NCBI GenBank assembly: GCA_021234155.1
Contig: JAJEKV010000556.1
Span: forward strand, 84,058 to 148,057
Length of the DNA stretch: 64,000 nucleotides
Source of the DNA: Isoetes taiwanensis
Taxonomy: Eukaryota > Streptophyta > Lycopodiopsida > Isoetales > Isoetaceae
Direction: 5' to 3'
Shown: in pieces, positions 46,083-57,532 of the stretch
Layout of the letters: each line of letters starts with the position of its first letter
Numbering within the stretch: position 1 is the stretch's first letter
Translations under genes and position numbers: made by a program
Notes under the pieces: model-generated
What the model was told of the DNA's origin: nothing
The model's input: only the letters and a program-made list of their open reading frames with translations
The model's database searches: none

Positions 46083-46270
46083 TTACGTGCGACGTCTGAG
46101 TCACGTCTGAGTCACGTCTGCGTCACGTCTGCGCGGACGCGTCGTCGTGCGGCGTCGGCGGCGTCGCCACCAGACGTCGCGCGTCTGCGCGGCGACGTCG
46201 TCGCGGCGACGTCGCGGCGACGCCGTCAGACGTCGTATAGACGTCGCATAGACGTCGCATAGACGTCGCT
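46083..46270. repeat. Right GACGTC/GTCACGTCTG-rich block
   Basis: GTCACGTCTG repeats three times (46099-46130), then GCGACGTC-type words run to 46270, including three copies of ATAGACGTCGC near the end. ACGT cores are bZIP-binding sites in general; any such role here is speculative. Confidence 0.75.
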
Positions 46271-46789
46271 AAATGGCCTTTCTCCTGTTGTGGTATTCGA
46301 CCTTGGATTAGTCCCCCGGCCAGCATATTGGGAACTTAGATTTGTTTCTTCTATATCAGTTGGTTGAAGATCTACTTTAGCTGGTTGAAGAATTTGACAC
46401 TTGTTTTGTAGATCATTCCTTACACCTACAATGCATACAAAATTATTAGTATATCATGTGAAAGCTTAACTGTATTACCTAAGTTATGTACATACAGCCT
46501 GTATTGCAAAAGCTCTACAACATACAACATCTAAGCATAATTGTATTACCTAAGTTAGATACATACACGAAGATGTGCCCGTGTCCTCGACTTGTTTGCT
46601 ATCGATGTACCAAAGACACTCATCTTGTACCCCACCTTCATCATCTTCACTAGATTCTTCTATTATTGTGAATCTCTTCACTTTGTGATGCTAGGCTTAT
46701 TAATTAGCAAGCAACCTCTATTGCAAAAGCTCCATAAACTATCAATGTCTTCACCATATTGAGATTTTATGCATTTTTCACTCTTGTGT

Positions 46790-47400
46790 CATTGTATGCA
46801 CGAAGTATCAAATTGATGCTCTTGGACATAAGTGGTAAAGTCATTTGCATTCTTCAAGCCTACAAACCCAGTCAAATAGCCAACACAAATCTTTGTCTTC
46901 ACTTGGGTTAGCACGGGATGCCATCTTGGTATCACGGCAAGAGCAACCCTCATTGAAGATACATTTGAAAGGAAGGTCGGTAATCATAACACATCTATTT
47001 CAAAGTATTACGGATACTTGAGGAGTGGAATATCCAAAGGGAAAAGAAATATGTCTGTCCCATCATTGACCTCTAAGAAGAGGGTCCAACATCTATTGCC
47101 ACCATAAATGAATCTAAATCTTGGTATGCCTTGCTCATACAACTTGTCTACAATGGCTATCTGTCAGAACATCCAAGGGAAGATCTGACCAAACAGCCAA
47201 ATCCCAATGGTTGGAACACCAGTACAACAATGATTTCGACAATGGACGATAAAAGAAGACTCCATCAGGTAATTGGATTGGCACTTGAGTGCCATTATAG
47301 TCAGGTCTTTGATTTACAATAGTAACCCAAAATGCCTTGGAGATCAAATATAATAAGCCACATAAGTAATCCGAGGCAGTTAGGTTAACCATACATCTAA
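46790..47400 (-). pseudogene. Unrecognised minus-strand coding fossil
   Basis: Protein-like sequence in two frames. From about 47392 to 47135: RPDYNGTQVPIQLPDGVFFY, SNHWDLAVWSDLPLDVLTDS. After a frameshift near 47135 and through two stops: LYEQGIPRFRFIYGGNRCWT, FLFPLDIPLLKYP, VKTKICVGYLTGFVGLKNAN, to about 46790. Composition and continuity argue for a real gene that has decayed. It could be cargo of the 16-kb unit. Family not recognised. Confidence 0.35.
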
Positions 47401-47552
47401 ACGACCAAGCCTAAGGATAAGGCGAGAAAGTCTAAACTAATTCTAGTTTTTAACCCTTGATAGAAATTAAAGCGTTGCAAACAATTTCTTATTCAAATAA
47501 ATTTCAAAGTACAATAGTCAATTAGCTTTAAATTCCATAAGTTGGAATGAGT
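47401..47552. other. Spacer
   Basis: No feature seen. Confidence 0.3.
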
Positions 47553-48400
47553 TTAACTACCACTCTTCTGTCCAGGCCCAGTGACAACTTGTTTTGTCTC
47601 ATCTCTTCTTCTCAAACCATATTCAATCATGGCTTTTATTAATACATTTCTTCTGCCAAGTGCAAAATCCTTGTCGAACCATGTTGATGAAAACTGCAAC
47701 AAACACAAGAATTAAGATCCGCTATAATAAAACATCCCAAAAGATTTATGTGAAATATAAGAACAACTCACCATGCTTTTAGAATTCACTTGGGCATCCA
47801 CAAAAGCTTGCATAAAGGCCATCACATAAAGACCGCAGCTTACATTATCTGGTTGTTGTGGAACCTCTGGAATAGTTTCCTTCTTCACTGCATTCTTCAC
47901 ATATAATTCAACTCTACGTGAGCTAGAGTTGGTTAGATATGTGATGACATCCTATGAACCTGCATACACAAATGAGAACATGCAACTAAGATTTAAGCAA
48001 GCGGCGATGGTACATATCTTTGAAGAAAATGTTCACATATTTAGGAGCTTGCTGTCAGCTATTATACCGGTCATGGAGTTCAACACAATAATTGCGGGAG
48101 AAGCCATTGAGGTGGTGCGCAATTTTTTGAACTCTAAAACAAAAATCACCAAAACATGATGGGCAGGGTCCTCAACTTGAACTGGAACCATAATATATTG
48201 GCATTTACTAACAACAATGCCTTGTAGCCCTTTCTCAATGCATACCACTTTTGGTGTCCCATACTATTAGCATCGGGGCTAATCTTTTTAAATCTTGCCC
48301 GATAAGTCAAAAGTTTTTTGAAGGGAAGAAAAAGAAGACATCTCGCCATTTGGATGTCAATGTCTTTGCTCACATACCTTCCGAATATGTCTAAATGTCA
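47553..48400 (-). pseudogene. Ulp1-like (C48) cysteine protease, C-terminal part
   Basis: Ulp1/SENP-type proteases cleave SUMO-like substrates; related domains are common passengers of plant DNA transposons. Here the last exons read well: 47772-47951 contains VPQQPDNVSCGLYVMAFMQA, with the catalytic glutamine and cysteine (usual motif QxxxxCG). A 78-bp GT-AG intron joins in phase to 47553-47693 (FSSTWFDKDFALGRRNVLIK...), ending in TAA. Upstream, 48033-48248 carries QYIMVPVQVEDPAHHVLVIF, where a His fits the catalytic position, and IIVLNSM, where the usual Asp is replaced by Asn. A frameshift near 48230 separates it from DIQMARCLLFLPFKK. So the 3' exons are intact while the upstream part is damaged. 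It may form one gene with the fragments up to 51481. Confidence 0.55.
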
Positions 48401-49351
48401 TTAGACATGTGCCTATCTTTAAACAATGTCTCCACACAATATTTCGTGATCTTAATCGGGAGGTTGAGCTTGGAGCGGATAGAATGGAACCATTGTGCGA
48501 AGGTTATCCATGTCACTTTGCAAACCAAGCATCAATGGTAACTAGCATAAAACACATATTTACTAATCCAATTACACTTACGGTTGCTCAACCGATGTCC
48601 GGCTTCTAGTTCTCTTAGCTGGCGCGACACCTTTGTATCTTTTCTTTTCTTGACTCTTTCTCGTTCACACCACTATACGTATACTGTTCTATCCTCAGAT
48701 TCCTCCTTCTCTTGCTTCACCACAACCACTGCTTCATATCTGTAGCCACATTCTCCACACTAAAATTTCTTGATTACCGGTTGTATATGTTCTGTCTTAC
48801 ATGATTCTTCAATCTTTTGATTGTAGTTCCAACTAAAGCCATAGATCCACTAGTTTCCTCTGTTTTGCGAATAATAAAATGTATGAACATGCAATAACTA
48901 AATGCAATAAGTAGTTTTTACTTACCACTTGAAAACAACATTTCAAGTTGGTCGATGATGTGGCATTGGCTTTAGAATTGGTACCTTACGCACCTTATGT
49001 CTGCATTTGTTTTTCTTTTGGAGGTCGAAGACCTCTACAATAATATTTTTTTTTCTTTAGAGTGTCAGAGGCGGCTTCATTGTTCTCCTCGCTCATTTGG
49101 TTCGAAGACTACAAGATAACTCATTGTCAACACTTAAAGCATAAACATCAAGAAAATGTAGAAATTAAACTAATATGGACACACACGTATTTTGCCACAT
49201 TGACCCTTTGCTTCAGGAGCTCAATTTGTTTGTGCATATGAAGCTACAATTGTAACTTTGCTTGTGACAAGCTGTATCTGTTATTAAAAAATGAGCTCAA
49301 TTTGCTTCCTTATAAAATCCAAAGCAAATTCATTTAAAACTAATTACTTAC
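48401..49351. other. Minus-strand fragments inside the 16-kb unit
   Basis: Short protein-like minus-strand stretches (MDNLRTMVPFYPLQAQ near 48490) occur without a joinable model. Probably introns and decayed exons of the protease gene. Confidence 0.3.
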
Positions 49352-49534
49352 TTGATGTTCCTTTTCCTCCTCTCTCATGCTCTTGCTACAAATGTGTTCA
49401 ATGTGTTGAGAGGTGACTAGATGTGGACGAGGGGTTGACTTATCATGCTTCCCTCCATAATAATCATCTACACAACTTGAAAAATCAAGTGTCTTTTTTG
49501 GGGAGGATCTACTCTGTTCTTGGGCACATCGCAT
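49352..49534 (-). other. Exon candidate (KTLDFSSCVDDYYGG)
   Basis: An open minus-strand segment of about 60 codons ends EEEKEHQ at a strong donor (CATCAA/GTAAGTAA). Charged and hydrophilic, no recognised domain. Its position between the coiled-coil and protease parts suggests it belongs to the same transcript. Confidence 0.35.
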
Positions 49535-50398
49535 ACGAGGTGAAATTGAAATACATATGAAAATACCATAACCATATCACATACCTTTCTAAAAGCTTCT
49601 TTATACTACCCATGTCACTGCAAGAATGAAAGCATTACCAATAATAACTAGATGGTGAAGAAATGTACAATCCGGAAAAGCAATATACAATCCAATTCCA
49701 AATGTACTCCATGTATCTCATTATTTATTGAGAACTATATGCAGTTTATGTACCCACATCCAAATGTAGAAAGCTTCCTAGAAAAAAGAATTCATAAATG
49801 CATTCCATGTATTTGTATTAGATATATTAGATATATGTATTTGGAGCCAAGTGTAGAAAAGTTTCTTTGGAAAATTGTAATTGCATTAAAATGTATCATA
49901 GAGTACGGCATGTATCAAAATGTCCCCAGGTAGAAGACCACATGTTATACAAATGTACACGGCGGGTTACCTACTTATCCTATTTTCTTAGTACATAAAA
50001 GTAACTCCCTCAATAATATCGGCAACCTTGTACATCATGCACATTAATAATATGCATGTACTAACATGATGTTTACACCGGCCTAGAAAAGCAAAAGCGA
50101 TCCAACCCTACAAATCTTCACTTCAACCTATATTTTAAAACCCAAATGTAATTAATATACTGAGAACAATTAATGCACAACCAATGCACAACTTCTAACT
50201 AATATCCATCTACCAATCTTACACCTGAACTAATAAAGAAAGACATGAAAGAAATCGATTATGCATGCTTACCTTTTCCAATCAGCCCCAATGCGAGGGT
50301 AGATTCACATCCCATGTGTACTGGTAATCACAAGTAGATTGTTCCTTGTGCTAGCAAGATAGGAGATACATAATAGGCGATGGGATGTTCGCAAGATG
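49535..50398. other. No clear coding
   Basis: AT-rich. May be intronic to the minus-strand gene. Confidence 0.3.
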
Positions 50399-51481
50399 TC
50401 AACACCACTGGGGAGGAACCAAAACCTTTGCTTCATAATTTGTGCGGATGAAAATCAGCATTTGGTCGCTCAAGAATGAAACCAAAGAAAGAGGAGGAGG
50501 TACCAAGCTAAGGACCGAGGAGTGATCTAAGAACTCCCTCAACTCCAAAATCTTTGTGTCCCCCTCCTTAATTGCTCTCTTTTTTGAAGACCTTAAATTG
50601 AGTTCAGAATCTAGCTGCCTCAACTCAGATGCTTTTGCTTCCACTTCCTTGCTAAGCTCAGCTAGATCCTGCCCCCGCTTGCTCTTCTGCGCAATTGCAT
50701 CCTCCACCTTCCATTTTATGTGCTCAAACTTCATAGCACTACCGTCACTTCCATCCATCTGCTGTTGAAATGCCTCCAATGACATCAGATTCAAGTAATT
50801 AGTCTCGGCCTCATGGACTAGCTTAGAATATACTGCCCTTTCCCCTTCCCTATGCTTCAAAGTCTCGTATAGCTGTAGTCTCTTCTCCTCGTAAATTCTC
50901 TGCATCTCCTTACATATGCTTTCCTTCAAAGAGGATCTGCTCTCAAGAAATACATTCAAACCTGTCCGGATCCTTCTTTTTGTAGAAAGTATCATAGGAC
51001 TTAAGGGCCCTTGGCATTCTTTGGATTTGGCTGTTACAACCAGTCAAAACCTGGATTCTTTGACCTTGCTTTTTTAGGCTGTGGCTGTTTTTAACATCAT
51101 CCCAAATCAACCTGATTCACCTTTTTAAGTGTAAGGCAAATGCTCTAGCAAAATCTGGGGAACATAGTGATTACGTACATCTTTCCTCTAGAATGCAAAC
51201 TCATACCACTTAAAAATTCTGCCTTTTGGTCTTCCAACTTCACCGGCTCATCCTTGTACCCCGCACTGGTAGGTTCCTTAGATCCCAAACTTACGTCACT
51301 AAAGAGTTGTACTCTTGCGCAAATTTTCCTTGAATTTCATATTAGCGGATCCCTTGCGTAAAAAATCGTGTCCTCCTTCTTTGCGGCCGGGACTTCCGGA
51401 CTTCAAATGTGTCCTGCTTTGGAAGCCCTAGGAGATTTTCGGGAAATCTGGGGCAACACTCTTCTTTGGTGTCTTTGCCAT
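50399..51481 (-). pseudogene. Coiled-coil protein gene near the right TIR
   Basis: A likely start ATG at 51481 begins MAKTPKKSVAPDFPKIS, then meets a TAG. Further fragments follow (KEPTSAGYKDEPVKLEDQKA). From 50995 to 50399 a long intact frame of about 198 codons encodes a highly charged helix: KESICKEMQRIYEEKRLQLY, KWKVEDAIAQKSKRGQDLAE, ELRQLDSELNLRSSKKRAIK. This predicts a coiled coil over roughly 150 residues. No enzymatic domain is seen. It starts about 390 bp inside the right TIR and points inward, mirroring the arrangement at the left end. It may be the N-terminal part of the protease gene or a separate partner. Confidence 0.4.
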
Positions 51482-51870
51482 TGTCTATACCTGCAATGCA
51501 ACAAGAAATATCTTTTAATTGTCCTAAAGGTGCAACAATCTGAGCTTGCACATGTAAACAAAAACCTAAAGTAATAAATTAAAAGCGAAAAAAAAAAAAA
51601 ACTAGGGAAGAAGACGATTGTACCTTTGATTTGTTGAGAATGGCCAAGCGACTTTGGAAGAAGCTTTGCTTTAAGCTTGCAAGAGATCGAGTGCGGATCC
51701 ACGAGGGTAAAAGCGAGAGAGATCAAATGACAAAGAAACAAGAACGAGGGAAGAAAGAATTGGAGGGAATTTTTTGATATGCCTATTTTGATCCGAAAAA
51801 AAAACCAAAATTCGCGGTAATTATTATACATTTCTAAAAATGTATGTATTAAAATGACCCAATATTTTAT

Positions 51871-51891
51871 CACCCTAACGTGCTTTTACCC
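51871..51891 (-). repeat. Right terminal inverted repeat
   Basis: Exact inverted match of 35585-35605, followed by ATTA. Confidence 0.8.
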
Positions 51892-51895
51892 ATTA

Positions 51896-52580
51896 GCTAA
51901 TTTCTTACATACTTGGCTTTTCATATTTAAAAGTCTCAAGGCCAAAATAACATGTACATTTCTCGATGAAAGTAAACACTCTAATCATTCCTTTATACAC
52001 ATTATATAGTACATTTTAGTGATGCCATAATTTAAGGATAGTAAGAAATGAAACTTGGTGCATGAAAAGGAAAGGTGGCTTTGGCCATCAAACTGGTGGT
52101 ACATAGCATCCTATCTAAGAGCATATATGAAGTTATTTTTAGCACGCTCATCAACCTTCTTTGGAGGATTTTAATTATCTGCCTTTCGTTTCTGCAGATA
52201 TAATCTCCATGTTATGAACAATCTCCATGTTATGGCATCCAGTACCAGGCTAACAAATGCTAGCATTACAACAACTTGATGGTATAAGCATGTCGCATTT
52301 TTTCTCCGTCGTAGGATGTTAAACCCTTCACATATCCAATGGTGTAGTGTTATATGTTCTGCATTTTATGATCCTTGTTGGGTCTTACAATGACATAATC
52401 TGTTATACGAAAAAAAAACATTTGAATGATATCATCATCAAGGAGTTTCAAAAACAGTAATATCCTAACTTGCAATGTCGCCAAGCAAAATGGAAGCTCC
52501 GATGTTGCGATGTTCGTGGATAATGGGTTTTGGACCTTCGAAACTTCCATAGCCTATTTTCGACAGTCTTGTAAAAATAC
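51896..52580. other. Spacer between the 16-kb unit and the LINE
   Basis: No gene seen. Confidence 0.35.
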
Positions 52581-55500
52581 AAGGAAGGAAGGAAGGAAGG
52601 AAGGAAGGTACTTTTATCGTCCACGGAGACCAATCGGTCTATGGGACCCAATACAAAACGCGACAAGCGGATTCTTGCCGGGTTAAAAACCCCCGGCCAG
52701 AAGGGTTTCGAGGGAAAAACGCGTGGCAGCAATCAATCGGCCTGTGACAAACCGGTCTAACATATAAAATCGAAACACCCAAATATATCTGAGGTCATGC
52801 ACCACACCCGTAGTGCCTAATTAGCGGGCAGCCCGGGGGGGCAAAGGTGACCTCGCGGGTCCATTACCTCTGAATGCGACCCGGGCACGCGTCGCGGCGG
52901 TGTGTTCATCAGCAAATGCAAGGGCAAGTTCGCCAGTACTAAGGGAGGCGTGACTCGGCCCGGATCGGATCAACTGGGCAACTCCTCGAAAGTGTGAGAC
53001 TCATCCTCAATGGCACCCGTTTGACAAAGGCCGACATGAGTTTTGTCCGGCGGGGCTCCCCAATCCACCGCGGGTCTGCGATCGCGAAGATGGTGGGCAC
53101 TGTGCGAATGGAGGCAATGAGTCTGCGGCTTTTTGAGGGCAGTTGGGAACGCGAGTAGAAGCTGTGGGCCCGGGCTAACACGGGTTGATGTGCTCCTTGT
53201 AATGGGCCATTTTGATTCTGTTCTAGAGTGGGTCCCGAGAGTTTGCCAAGGAAACAAGCGTCTAGGGTACTCCCGGTACATCCGCGATCGTCATTTGTGC
53301 CCACATGCAGACGCATATGTGCTCTCTACGCGTTCCATCGGGCGAACCCGATCTCTTACCCCTCCAACATGCCCTAAGCGTTCGCGGACCCATGCCCGCG
53401 GTGTAAGCAAAAAGCGGGGCCGAGCATCACCCATAGTAGCCACTTTACGAAAATAGGCGATGTGTCTATCAAGGGCTTCCTGGCGGCAAGAATCCGATTT
53501 CTGCAGCGAGAATCGATGGGGGATTTGAAGGTTTCACCCCAAGTGCCGTGCCAAAATGCCTTACGCACCTGCTCCAAGTCATTCAGTCGCCAAAGAGACG
53601 GCCAAGCCCCAAAACTTCGACCGTCTGAAGGGACGGGACATTTCGACCGGTGCGAACAGATGTGGACCGATGGCCCCAATCATAGAGCTCTACGGTATTT
53701 GTTGTTACGCATGGCATAAAGCGCTTTCCGGCCTACGTCACCCGCGGATAGGCGCCTCCAGAGTGAGGAGGGGAACTCCACCCCTAGGTACTTGTAGGTG
53801 GGTGTGACATCCACAGTTGCCCCCGATATGTGAGTGCGAGGAGACATGGGGTGGCGCGGAAGAGGATATGAGAACCACCACGGTCTTGGCAGATTGGCGC
53901 CGCATGTCGTAGCGACAAAATGTGTCTAGGGCATCCGGGTGAGGCTACGCATAGCTACGGGGTGTGGGCCACAGGCCAACATCGTCCGCGATAGATGAGT
54001 GGCGGATGACCTGGTGCAAAAGGCGTATGCCATCCCCCATGCTTTCCGGTAAGCCGGGGCTCTAACCCGATCAATGTAGAGGCCAAAAAGTGTTGGCGAG
54101 AGGGGCAACCCCGGCGGGACCCCGATACTACCGGTGAATGCTTGGCCCGGTCGGTGCATCCTGCAAAACAACTCATACAATCTGTATATGGCATTCTGCA
54201 CGGGCGGCGGAGCCCCAGTTGGCGCGATCCTAGCCCACAGCTTTTCGGGGAACCGTATCAAAAAGCCTTCGCGAAGTCCACAAAGCAACAATACAAGTCC
54301 CGGGCCGATGATTCCGTTTGTCTTCAATCGGTGCCCGCAGTGTAAAGATATGGTCAATTGTTGATATGGGTCTAAAGCTGCCTGTGTGAGGGGCTCGCAC
54401 ATCCGGCCGCCTGCCGGCGGGTCAAGCTGCTGCTCGAGAATGCCGATAGCGGTTTGCAAAATCTTGAACCCGACCATGATCGTCCGGTAATTGGCCGGAC
54501 AGTGTGGGTCGCCCGCCTTGTGAATGGGAACAACCCTGCTTGTGGTCCATTGTCGGGGGAGACCTTCCTGCAATGCTCTGTTGAACAGGGTAGTGAGGAC
54601 CGGCACAAGCGGTTGCCCTGCCCATTTGAGTAACTCGGCCTGCATACCATCGAGGTCAGCTGCCTTCCCATTAGCCAGCCGTTGCAGGCCCTCCTCAACA
54701 TCCTCGTCCACGAGAACCAATGGGGGGCCATCCTGTGGGGGTATGGGCGTACGCGTCCCTGGCGGGTCATAGAGCTGCTGCAAGTACTGTTCCCACTGCC
54801 CGGGTGTGATGTCCCCTGTAGGCTGGGTTGGCCTTCGAAGCACTCTGCGCCAAAAGGTTCGAGGATGAGTGTCCAGCAGGCCGAACATCTCCCCCTGATG
54901 CCTGGCAAGGTACCGCGCCTTTGTGTCCTTCAGATGGGCGCGGTACTGTGTGGTGGCCTGCAAGCGGGTACCTGGATCCAGAATGTGACGGAGCTGCCGC
55001 TTGCGTTCTTTACACTCCGCATCAAACCATCGGTTACGCTGAATGTTGGCGACCCGGCGGCGGCCGGGTCCGCCAAAAGACCCGCCTGCTCGTGCATCCC
55101 GTAATAGCCGGGTCAGCTGGTCCATCTGGCTGCTCTAGTGGAGGTCTGCGCGAATTACCGGAGGGCGCCCATGAGCATCGTAGTCCTCTGCTCGCTTCAT
55201 AACCTAGTTCCAACCGAGGGGGCGAGGGATGGCATAGTGGGGTTCCGGGCGGCTTTGCCAAACCAGGTCCAAATAAAGTGGGAGGTGATCCGAGTCGACC
55301 TCCTCATCCCGACTGCCCTGCGTGCCCACAGGAAACGGCCCGATGAGATGCATATCTTGGCGCCTTCTGAGCACATAGTCCACCACACTAGACCCTCCCC
55401 CGATTGTCCTGCATACTTGACGTGCACTTGCGAGAATCGACCCTTGTGAAAGGCCATTGCAAAATTATCAAGTCAAAAAATGCCACATAGCGGGAGCAAG

Positions 55501-56290
55501 CAATGCGCGCCAAAGCGAGTGACCTGGCCGTCATCCGACCCTCGTGGCGTTGGTGCTTCTGGGCGAAAGTGCTGCAGGACATCGTCGGCAGGGGGTCAAG
55601 TCGCAGATGGGCTGCTCTACTCCTGTCAGGTGCATTGAAATCTCCAAGAAGGACGACCCTACCCAAGCTGGCACGGTCTTCTTTGATGTCATCATATAGA
55701 TCGACATAAGGGTCCATCCTATCCGCATCGGGGTGGTGGCGATAGAAGGTGCCTTTCAAGGCGGAGGGAAATAACAAACGCCGTAAAACGAGGGTTGCGC
55801 ATCGGTATTATGCACACGAACCCACAAGTACCGGTTGTGTAAATGCGTCTTCGGAGGGTAAACCGAATGTGCCAAGGTTGTCCGTGGTAGCAAAGCCACT
55901 CCACCATGACCCCTCCGTCTCCGCATGGGTATTGAAGACCAGAAATGTTGGTAACCCTGCCAGATCGGGTAGCTTTATCGCCCAAAGCTGCTCCCCATGT
56001 CTCCATGAGAAAGATGGAGATCCATATCGCTGCCCGCGAGTTCAGGACTGTCCCCCAAAGGGAAGCCTCGACAATTCCATGAGACCACCCGGAACACAAT
56101 TCCTATTTGTCGCCGGGGATGGTATGCGTACCGAGTCGGGGGACGGAAGCCGAGGTGGAGAAGTGAGATGGAGATGGAGCTGACATGTGGCTGAGGGGGC
56201 GGGTGGAGGGAGCAGGAGTAGGAGCAGGAGAAGGGGAGGCCGTGGTAGGAGAAGCGGCGAGGGGCAGCGCCAAGGGTTAGAACTGCGGGG
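52581..56290 (-). mobile_element. LINE retrotransposon with TTCC-repeat 3' tail
   Basis: A GC-rich block of about 3.7 kb in AT-rich DNA. On the minus strand it encodes an AP-type endonuclease and a reverse transcriptase, and ends in a non-coding 3' end followed by a TTCC tetranucleotide array (52581-52608, seen as GGAA on +) instead of poly(A). No ORF1 was recognised before the endonuclease, so a single-ORF layout is likely. Microsatellite tails with one ORF are typical of RTE-like and some other LINE clades; clade assignment is inference. The 5' end is uncertain, near 56290 where GC content drops. Confidence 0.7.
52939..56250 (-). pseudogene. LINE endonuclease-reverse transcriptase ORF, frameshifted
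   Basis: Order on the minus strand. Endonuclease: VVSWNCRG (~56065-56090), LLGDFNAPDRS (~55635), VDYVLRRR and DSDHLPLY (~55290), the Asn/Asp/His motifs of APE nucleases. Then WFDAECKERKRQL. The long frame 53926-55125 holds RT motifs GKAADLDGMQAELLKWA, VVPIHKAGDPHCPANYRTIM and PLSPTLFGLYIDRV. In a neighbouring frame come FVDFAKAF (~54265; first catalytic Asp) and IADDVGLWP (~53985; the Y/F-ADD box). A C-terminal part includes YKYLGVEFPSSL and a Cys-rich LCQTGAIEDESHTFEE near 53000. Motifs lie in different frames, so at least three frameshifts are present and the copy is inactive. Confidence 0.7.
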
Positions 56291-57532
56291 TCAGCCAGCG
56301 AGCGGTGCCGTCGGAAAATGTTAGCATGCAAAAAATCAGCCAAATCTAACAACTAAGTGGTGCATAACATAAAACTTTGCAAATGAGATTCCCTTCTCAG
56401 CTCAATATAGACAATTTTGTCATAGTCGTGAGTTCTTCAAAGCGGTGCCCGATGATGACGGGCTCGTAGAAGTATGCAAGGGTTTTTGAAATTCATAGAT
56501 CCATGTGTCCAAGATAGATACATGATAATGTAGGGCATAGCAGCTGCATGTGTTCAAGACAATGACAATGTTAGCAAACCTAGGGGTGTGTGTTAATATG
56601 AATAATATGTGGCACAATAATTATGTTTGCTTGTGGAGTAAAGATCTATAAAGCGGTATGTCGGTATGTGATGTTACGATGCCCCTATAAAGATGTGCAA
56701 ATCCTACAATAATGGTTCATTTTAAACTTCGGCCAAACTTGAAGAGTGAAAACTTGTGACATGTAGTGGCAAATGGTATATAGGCGAGAACTATCTTTAC
56801 CCCAAATATCCAAATATATTTAACCTTTGATTGATAATTCTGGACTCATAAAAAAATAACATGTCATTCCAAAGATGTTAACCTTTCGATCACCTTTAGA
56901 TCGTTGATCATAAATGGAGATGACAACATATCTCTCAACATATCTCTAATAGCAGAAATATCAAACACATGAAATACGCCTTTGAAATACCAAGTCTCCA
57001 GAAACATAAACCCTATAAATCGAAGTATATCTGGATCAAATACATATTATCTATCCAAAGTAAGCCAAATGCAGCACAACTTTAAAGAAGTTACACATTA
57101 CAATTACAAAAATTGATGACCTCAACAATCAAAACTCCATTGAAGCGCATAAGATAAACAATGCCTCTAACAAACATGTGCGATATATGACTGCTTTCAG
57201 TCTAGAACTTTTGTATTCATATAGACTCCCCTATACTTCATGCAGATTAAAATAATCCACAAAGCATAGATTAGATCATTCCTCGTAGGATCTGTAATTG
57301 GCAAAGATTGGCCAAACAAATTGTTCATTAGACAAAAGGACCTTTAGTATAGCATAGAATATGTCGGGGACATTATAACCATGTGTCCGACAACAAATTG
57401 TTCACTTGGAATTTTGGAAGAAAAAGAATAGCCACCAATATAATATACAATATATCGGGGCATCATTTCTTAGGCATGTCTAGGTTCCAAAATTGCAATC
57501 TCCTTCACCACTTGAGACTTATCTTGATTGAA
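56291..57532. other. No gene seen
   Basis: AT-rich, without recognisable coding or repeats. Confidence 0.35.

Larger units (their letters stand above)
39638..46300. mobile_element. Probable nested TIR element with CGTC-rich ends
   Basis: The left edge (~39638-39670, GTACTCAACAAGAAAATGGG...TTTAGCG) and the right edge (~46264-46300; reversed: ATACCACAACAGGAGAAAGG...TTTAGCG) are diverged inverted repeats. Immediately inside each lies a GC-rich block dense in GACGTC and GCGACG words. The unit is about 6.7 kb and interrupts the 16-kb unit. ACGT-rich subterminal arrays are known in several plant DNA transposon groups. No transposase frame was recognised inside, so it is probably non-autonomous. 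Confidence 0.45.
35585..51891. mobile_element. 16.3-kb TIR-bounded composite DNA transposon
   Basis: The left end (35585-35605) and right end (51871-51891) are exact inverted repeats of 21 bases; the outer 20 read GGGTAAAAGCACGTTAGGGT. ATTA stands immediately outside both ends (35581-35584; 51892-51895), consistent with a 4-bp target-site duplication. Inside: a transposase-like pseudogene (+) near the left end, a Ulp1-like protease gene and a coiled-coil gene (-) near the right end, and a probable nested element with a satellite array between them. Genes near both ends point inward. The superfamily is not assigned. Chance identity of 21 bases at this distance, with matching flanks, is very unlikely. 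Confidence 0.75.

Noticed and set aside
45960-46262. Phe-rich then Arg/Ala-rich 100-codon frame
   Set aside because: It runs through the pyrimidine tract into the CGTC-rich block; composition alone explains it.
52939-56250. GC-rich block as a recent bacterial or viral transfer
   Set aside because: It encodes ordered LINE motifs (APE, RT) and has a LINE-type tail, which explains its different base composition.
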